A stretch of DNA of 9,346 bases from Candidatus Aquiluna sp. XM-24bin5 (GTDB lineage: Bacteria > Actinomycetota > Actinomycetia > Actinomycetales > Microbacteriaceae). The stretch covers positions 1 to 9,346 of the forward strand of contig QCWE01000006.1 of the NCBI GenBank assembly GCA_003149555.1. The letters are read 5' to 3'. Positions within the stretch are counted from its first letter, which is position 1; every line of letters starts with the position of its first letter. Under the pieces are notes generated by a model. The model was given only the letters and a program-made list of their open reading frames with translations. It ran no database searches and had not been told where the DNA came from. Below are positions 6,448-9,346 of the stretch, piece after piece. A program made the translations under genes and the position numbers.

Positions 6448-6684
6448 CTATTCGTCGGGTGACTGTGTGAAAAGTTCTTCAAAGAGCGCTTTTGATCGTT
6501 CTAGACCCTCACGGGTCAGAACAACCGATTTGTTTCGGTTAACTGGATCCTCAATTAGGCCCTTTTGATATAATCTATCTAAAGCAGCCCAATCCATACC
6601 TTTCCAAGCCCGGCATTGATCATGCAACGTCAGCCAGAGAAGTCCAAGAACCGCATTATCAATTTTATCCTTGTCATGTTTCAT
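6448..6684 (-). CDS. DUF6429-family small protein
   Basis: This 78-residue protein has KIDNAVLGLLWLTLHD (7-22), RAWKGMDWAALDRLYQKGLIEDP (25-47), KSVVLTREGLERSKALFEELF (52-72). These are the hallmarks of the DUF6429 family, whose function is not known. The pattern of three helices plus a short beta turn (LIEDPVN...SVVLT) resembles a small winged-helix or marR-like fold, which is inference. AAGGGA at 6695-6700 is a plausible ribosome binding site ten bases before the ATG. It stands alone, separated by about 200 bases from the gene downstream on the same strand. The protein looks complete. Confidence 0.85.
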   Translation of the reverse strand: MKHDKDKIDNAVLGLLWLTLHDQCRAWKGMDWAALDRLYQKGLIEDPVNRNKSVVLTREGLERSKALFEELFTQSPDE

Positions 6685-7133
6685 ACATCGATCATCCCTT
6701 AAATCACCAAGATTATTCGAGTGGGCATGTGGTTAAAAGTCATGATTTGGCAACTTGAGTAGCGATGCCAATGCGCGGTTGCTGAGCTGGAGCGGTTGGA
6801 TCTGCAAAGCAGTGCATTTTCTTGTCGACGTAGCCCAGGCCGCCCCTGCACCCAGCGTAATGTGGCACATAAGGATTGCTCACAAGCCTGTTGCTGAATT
6901 CGAATTATCTACTTTAAGCATCTTCTCGCTTTTCGCGCGCAATAGACAATATGATCTATCATAATCCCCTAGAATAATGCATGCAGCTTCAGCCGGTGAT
7001 CTTTCACGGATTTCATAAGGAATCACCCTAAAGTATTTGCGGATTGCACGAAGCTTTCACAGATGATTTCTGAGCTAACGTTCCTATAGATTACACATTC
7101 GCCCCAACGTTACGGGCCTGCTGAAGCAATAGT
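6685..7133. other. 449-base region without a confident gene; possible decayed coding segment
   Basis: A GC-richer island at about 6750-6870 is flanked by AT-rich sequence. On the minus strand it holds a 47-codon frame (GTG 6883 to TGA 6742-6740) with a Cys/Pro/Gly-rich translation that includes HYAGCRGGLGYVDKK. On the plus strand a 69-codon frame (6755-6964) overlaps it. Neither has a good ribosome binding site or a recognised product. A palindrome, TATGAT-CT-ATCATA, sits at 6950-6963. The 8-base words GCTTCAGC (near 6990) and GCTGAAGC (near 7121) are inverted copies about 120 bases apart. I see no tRNA or clear insertion-sequence ends. Confidence 0.45.
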
Positions 7134-7448
7134 CTAAATTTTAAATTCTTCCAGTTGCCTTCCGGACTGAAGCATCTCTGAAATCCACTTAGGCTTTCGT
7201 CCTTTGCCAGTCCAAGTCAAGGAAGGATTTTCAGGATGCTGGTACTTTGGAATCCGTACACCTTTTTTTATGTTTTTGGGAGAAATAAGCTCGGAAAGGG
7301 AGAAGCCAAATTCTTGAGCGACGGCCTCAGCCTTGGCGAGGGCCTCCGCTTTTTGACGCTCTTGGCAGTTTTGAATTTCTTTTTCCACTGATGCTTCTAG
7401 CTTTTTAAGCTCATCAAGGGATAAGCCATTTAAATTCAAGTCAGACAT
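7134..7448 (-). CDS. H-NS-family (HvrA-type) nucleoid-associated DNA-binding protein
   Basis: This 104-residue protein has the two-part layout of the family. A charged coiled-coil oligomerisation region covers about 10-45 (LDELKKLEASVEKEIQN...). The C-terminal DNA-binding domain has IPKYQHPENPSLTWTGKGRKPKW (66-88), whose GKGRKPKW core inserts in the minor groove of AT-rich DNA. Length and motif match the short H-NS proteins of alphaproteobacteria such as HvrA. These proteins silence or modulate AT-rich and horizontally acquired genes. The gene is divergent from cpaB, so it may act on the Tad genes and on its own promoter in the shared 228-base gap; that is inference from position. Confidence 0.92.
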   Translation of the reverse strand: MSDLNLNGLSLDELKKLEASVEKEIQNCQERQKAEALAKAEAVAQEFGFSLSELISPKNIKKGVRIPKYQHPENPSLTWTGKGRKPKWISEMLQSGRQLEEFKI

Positions 7449-7454
7449 TCAGGT

Positions 7455-7461
7455 CTCCTTT
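7455..7461 (-). promoter_or_regulatory. Ribosome binding site of the H-NS-family gene
   Basis: On the minus strand the sequence reads AAAGGAG, six bases before the ATG at 7448. It is the strongest ribosome binding site in the window and suggests abundant translation, as expected for a nucleoid protein. Confidence 0.8.
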
Positions 7462-7473
7462 GGTATTCTATCA

Positions 7474-7501
7474 ATTATATCCAAAATAACGAGTAGGGCA
7501 A
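7474..7501 (-). promoter_or_regulatory. Probable sigma-70 promoter of the H-NS-family gene
   Basis: On the minus strand, TTGCCC (7496-7501) and a perfect TATAAT (7474-7479) are separated by 16 bases. Transcription would start near 7467, leaving a very short leader before the AAAGGAG site. Confidence 0.6.
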
Positions 7502-7676
7502 TGTGGAATTTTTGAATTTAAGCGTGGATTAGTGGGGGTGCTGAGATGCGTGGGAATTTTTACAGCAAAACCTGTGGGGTGCGTCTTATTATACACTATT
7601 AAAATTTTGCAGAGGTTCGAGATATATTTATTGTGAGGTGTCTGTAACATGTTGATGTGTCGAGCCGTATTATCTT

Positions 7677-8591
7677 GTGGTGCCGATCGGTTACCAATAT
7701 GTGTCTACAAGTAAGCATTTTTTTGGCAGGCCCGTGATACGTCTTTTTCTTTTGATCTTAGCGGTTATCTCCGGTGCTGCATCGATTTTTATGTTCGTGA
7801 ATAGGCCTGACCAGCCAGTCGCGGAGGCTGATATCTCTTTGGTGGAACCACTCGTCGTTGAGGCTCCTGCGGATGACGTGCCGAAGCCGTTGAAGACGGA
7901 TGCAGAGCCCACCGATGTATCTGAAAGTCAACTTGAGATCCTTGTTGCTGCTGTCGACATTGCGAAAGGCGCGCGCCTGTCTAGAGCCGATACAGAATGG
8001 GTCTTGATTGATGATGAGGGCGCGCCCTCAGGCGCGTTCAATAGGGAGGATCATCCAAATGCGGATAGCTTAATTATCGGCCGCGTATCGGTTCGGGATT
8101 TATTGCAGGGTGATCCAATCTTGGCCGCTGATCTTACAGAGGCTGAACAACGGAGCCTGTCGATGATTTTGGAGCCGGGAGAAAGAGCAATATCTCTTAA
8201 TGTGTCTGAAAATATCATGGCTGGCGGGTTCATCTTGCCTGGCGATCGTGTGGATATCCTTCATGTTCGACCCATAGAAGGGGGAGCTGTTGACAGTCGC
8301 GTATTGGCCCAAAATGTAGAAGTGATCGCGCTAGACCAAAATATGTCTGATGAAATCACTGGCTCTACTTATGTGAGTAGAACTGCAACGATCGTCGTTG
8401 ATGTGGATGAGCTTGCCACTATTTCCGCAGCGATTGAGGCGCCAGGGCGACTGAGCCTGGCTCTTCGATCATTATCTGAGCAAGACGATTTTCAGATTAA
8501 AAAGGCTCCTGTTGATGCAAATGAAGAGGCGCAAAGCACCATTCGCGTAATTCGAAATGGAGTGCTCGAAACAGTTACGGTGCGACAGTGA
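7677..8591 (+). CDS. cpaB: Tad/Flp pilus assembly protein CpaB (RcpC)
   Basis: CpaB/RcpC is an inner-membrane-anchored periplasmic protein that works with the Tad secretin during Flp pilus assembly. Numbering from GTG 7677 (304 residues), a transmembrane helix covers about 20-41. An Ala/Asp/Pro-rich spacer follows, then an SAF domain (about 87-152: ILVAAVDIAKGARL...DLLQGDPIL). The family hallmark GGFILPGDRVDIL (183-195) comes next, then RVLAQNVEVIALDQ (208-221), TATIVVDVDELATISAA (236-252) and a closing IRVIRNGVLETVTV. The start is uncertain. GTG 7701 (STSKHFF...) gives a neat short cytoplasmic tail, and GTG 7734 has GGCAGG just upstream but would start at the membrane helix. The stop codon overlaps the start of the next gene by one base, so translation is probably coupled. 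A seven-T run lies at 7718-7724. Confidence 0.93.
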   Translation: MVPIGYQYVSTSKHFFGRPVIRLFLLILAVISGAASIFMFVNRPDQPVAEADISLVEPLVVEAPADDVPKPLKTDAEPTDVSESQLEILVAAVDIAKGARLSRADTEWVLIDDEGAPSGAFNREDHPNADSLIIGRVSVRDLLQGDPILAADLTEAEQRSLSMILEPGERAISLNVSENIMAGGFILPGDRVDILHVRPIEGGAVDSRVLAQNVEVIALDQNMSDEITGSTYVSRTATIVVDVDELATISAAIEAPGRLSLALRSLSEQDDFQIKKAPVDANEEAQSTIRVIRNGVLETVTVRQ

Positions 8592-9346
8592 TGGATGGAC
8601 AAAATCAAGAACTCAATAGTTCGGTCGCTGATACGTTTGTGATTCCAGCATTACGTATAGACTTATTTTTTTTGAATGAACAAACTAAGGCTCTCATTGA
8701 TCGTGCAACTCGAGATCGGCGTCTTATACGTAGTAAATCGCATGTGTATGAGGGTGGAATAAAGGCTGCCATTGATCTTTACCAAAAAAAATCAACGCCA
8801 AACTTGATCGTGATTGAGAACAATGATGAACCAGAATTATTGTTTCCTGCATTAGACCGGTTGGCCGAGGAGTGTTTGCCAGATACCCGAGTTATTATTA
8901 TCTCTAATCAGAATGACGTGAGCCTTTATAGGCAATTAATCAATAGAGGCGTGACAGACGAGGTCACATTTCCTTTTCGGCCAATTGACCTCATAGAGGC
9001 TATAGCTGCCGCATGGAAAAACGAATCTAATCCTCGGATTGGTCGACTTATTGCCTTCATTGGCGCAAGGGGTGGGGCAGGGTCATCTACAGTTGGCCAT
9101 AATGTGGCCGGAGCAATGGCGCGTTCATTCGATACGGACGTGTTACTCGCTGACTTGGACCTCCAGATGGGTACTGTTGGCATAGATTTTGACGTAGACG
9201 GTAGTTACGGGATGAATGATGTCCTGAAGAGTGGTGCGCGGCTTGATGAGGTGTTGCTAGAACGAACAGTGTTAAAATATGACGAAAAGTTGGAAATACT
9301 TGCATCTGAAACGAACCTCAACTCAAGTTTAGAGCTGCAAGCTGAC
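8591..9346 (+). CDS. cpaE: Tad pilus localisation protein CpaE/TadZ (3' truncated by window edge)
   Basis: ATG 8591 overlaps the cpaB stop by one base (TGATG), and the frame stays open to the last base, giving the first 252 residues. TadZ/CpaE proteins direct the Tad machine to its polar site and have a receiver-like N-terminal domain joined to a ParA/MinD-type ATPase domain. Here residues 20-145 form the receiver-like domain: IPALRIDLFFL, GGIKAAIDLY, LIVIENN, VIIISNQNDVSLYRQLINRGV, PFRPIDLIEAI. It lacks a clear phosphorylation site. The ATPase part begins at about 153 with LIAFIGARGGAGSSTVGHNVA (153-173), a Walker A region in which both usual lysines are replaced (Arg160, Ser165). DVLLADLDLQMGTVGIDF (183-200) is the Walker A' strand. 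About 150-200 residues should lie beyond the window. Homopolymers of eight T (8666-8673) and eight A (8784-8791) occur in the coding sequence. Confidence 0.93.
   Translation, partial: MDGQNQELNSSVADTFVIPALRIDLFFLNEQTKALIDRATRDRRLIRSKSHVYEGGIKAAIDLYQKKSTPNLIVIENNDEPELLFPALDRLAEECLPDTRVIIISNQNDVSLYRQLINRGVTDEVTFPFRPIDLIEAIAAAWKNESNPRIGRLIAFIGARGGAGSSTVGHNVAGAMARSFDTDVLLADLDLQMGTVGIDFDVDGSYGMNDVLKSGARLDEVLLERTVLKYDEKLEILASETNLNSSLELQAD

Larger units (their letters stand above)
7449..7676. promoter_or_regulatory. AT-rich divergent control region between the H-NS-family gene and cpaB
   Basis: This 228-base stretch must hold the cpaB promoter. No consensus pair stands out on the plus strand: TTTACA at 7559-7564 is followed only 22 bases later by TATTAT. 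Tracts such as TATATTTATT (7622-7631) and TTAAAATTTT are typical H-NS targets. No repeated operator was found. Confidence 0.4.

Noticed and set aside
6755..6964. Plus-strand 69-codon frame in the gene-poor region
   Set aside because: There is no ribosome binding site and no recognisable product, and it overlaps an equally weak frame on the other strand.
1..9346. CRISPR array, tRNA, rRNA or complete insertion sequence
   Set aside because: No regularly spaced direct repeats, cloverleaf arms, rRNA-like blocks or transposase frames were seen on either strand.

Overview
The window looks like alphaproteobacterial chromosome of a marine Rhodobacterales/Hyphomonadales type. This rests on family recognition, not a search: a Tad pilus CpaB-CpaE pair, a short HvrA-type H-NS protein, a DUF6429 protein, and a gene pair related to the 'MSEYQYYEF / SWIM zinc finger' neighbours. 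Base composition is moderate overall. The minus-strand block in the middle appears more GC-rich than the left and right plus-strand blocks.

Left block (1-3516, plus strand): five consecutive genes, all apparently exported. First is the C-terminal end of a Gly/Ser/Thr-rich repetitive protein that runs in from outside the window, followed by a strong hairpin. Next are a secreted protein with four cysteines and a Gly-rich Cys motif (682-1419), a secreted helical protein (1450-1992), a lipoprotein with a canonical OmpA-like peptidoglycan-binding domain and a long acidic tail (TTG start at 2040), and a second small lipoprotein with a degenerate OmpA-like domain (3073-3516). Close spacing of the last four suggests one operon. 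The set resembles an envelope-anchored export or assembly apparatus for a surface protein, but I cannot name the system; it is the best candidate here for something undescribed.

Middle block (3561-6684, minus strand): a two-gene operon (6239 to 4704, then 4673 to 3561). It matches a widespread pair of unknown function in which one partner normally carries an N-terminal SWIM zinc finger. Here that partner starts after the zinc-finger part, so it seems to be a SWIM-less form. A separate DUF6429 gene lies further upstream (6448-6684). About 450 bases with no confident gene follow.

Right block (7134-9346): an H-NS-family gene on the minus strand, with a good promoter and ribosome binding site, is divergent from cpaB on the plus strand. 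The 228-base space between them is AT-rich. cpaB overlaps cpaE (tadZ) by one base, and cpaE runs off the right edge. In most Tad loci the secretin gene cpaC (and often cpaD) lies between these two; here it does not. CpaB is the periplasmic partner of the secretin, and CpaE/TadZ is the cytoplasmic ParA/MinD-like factor that positions the pilus machine.
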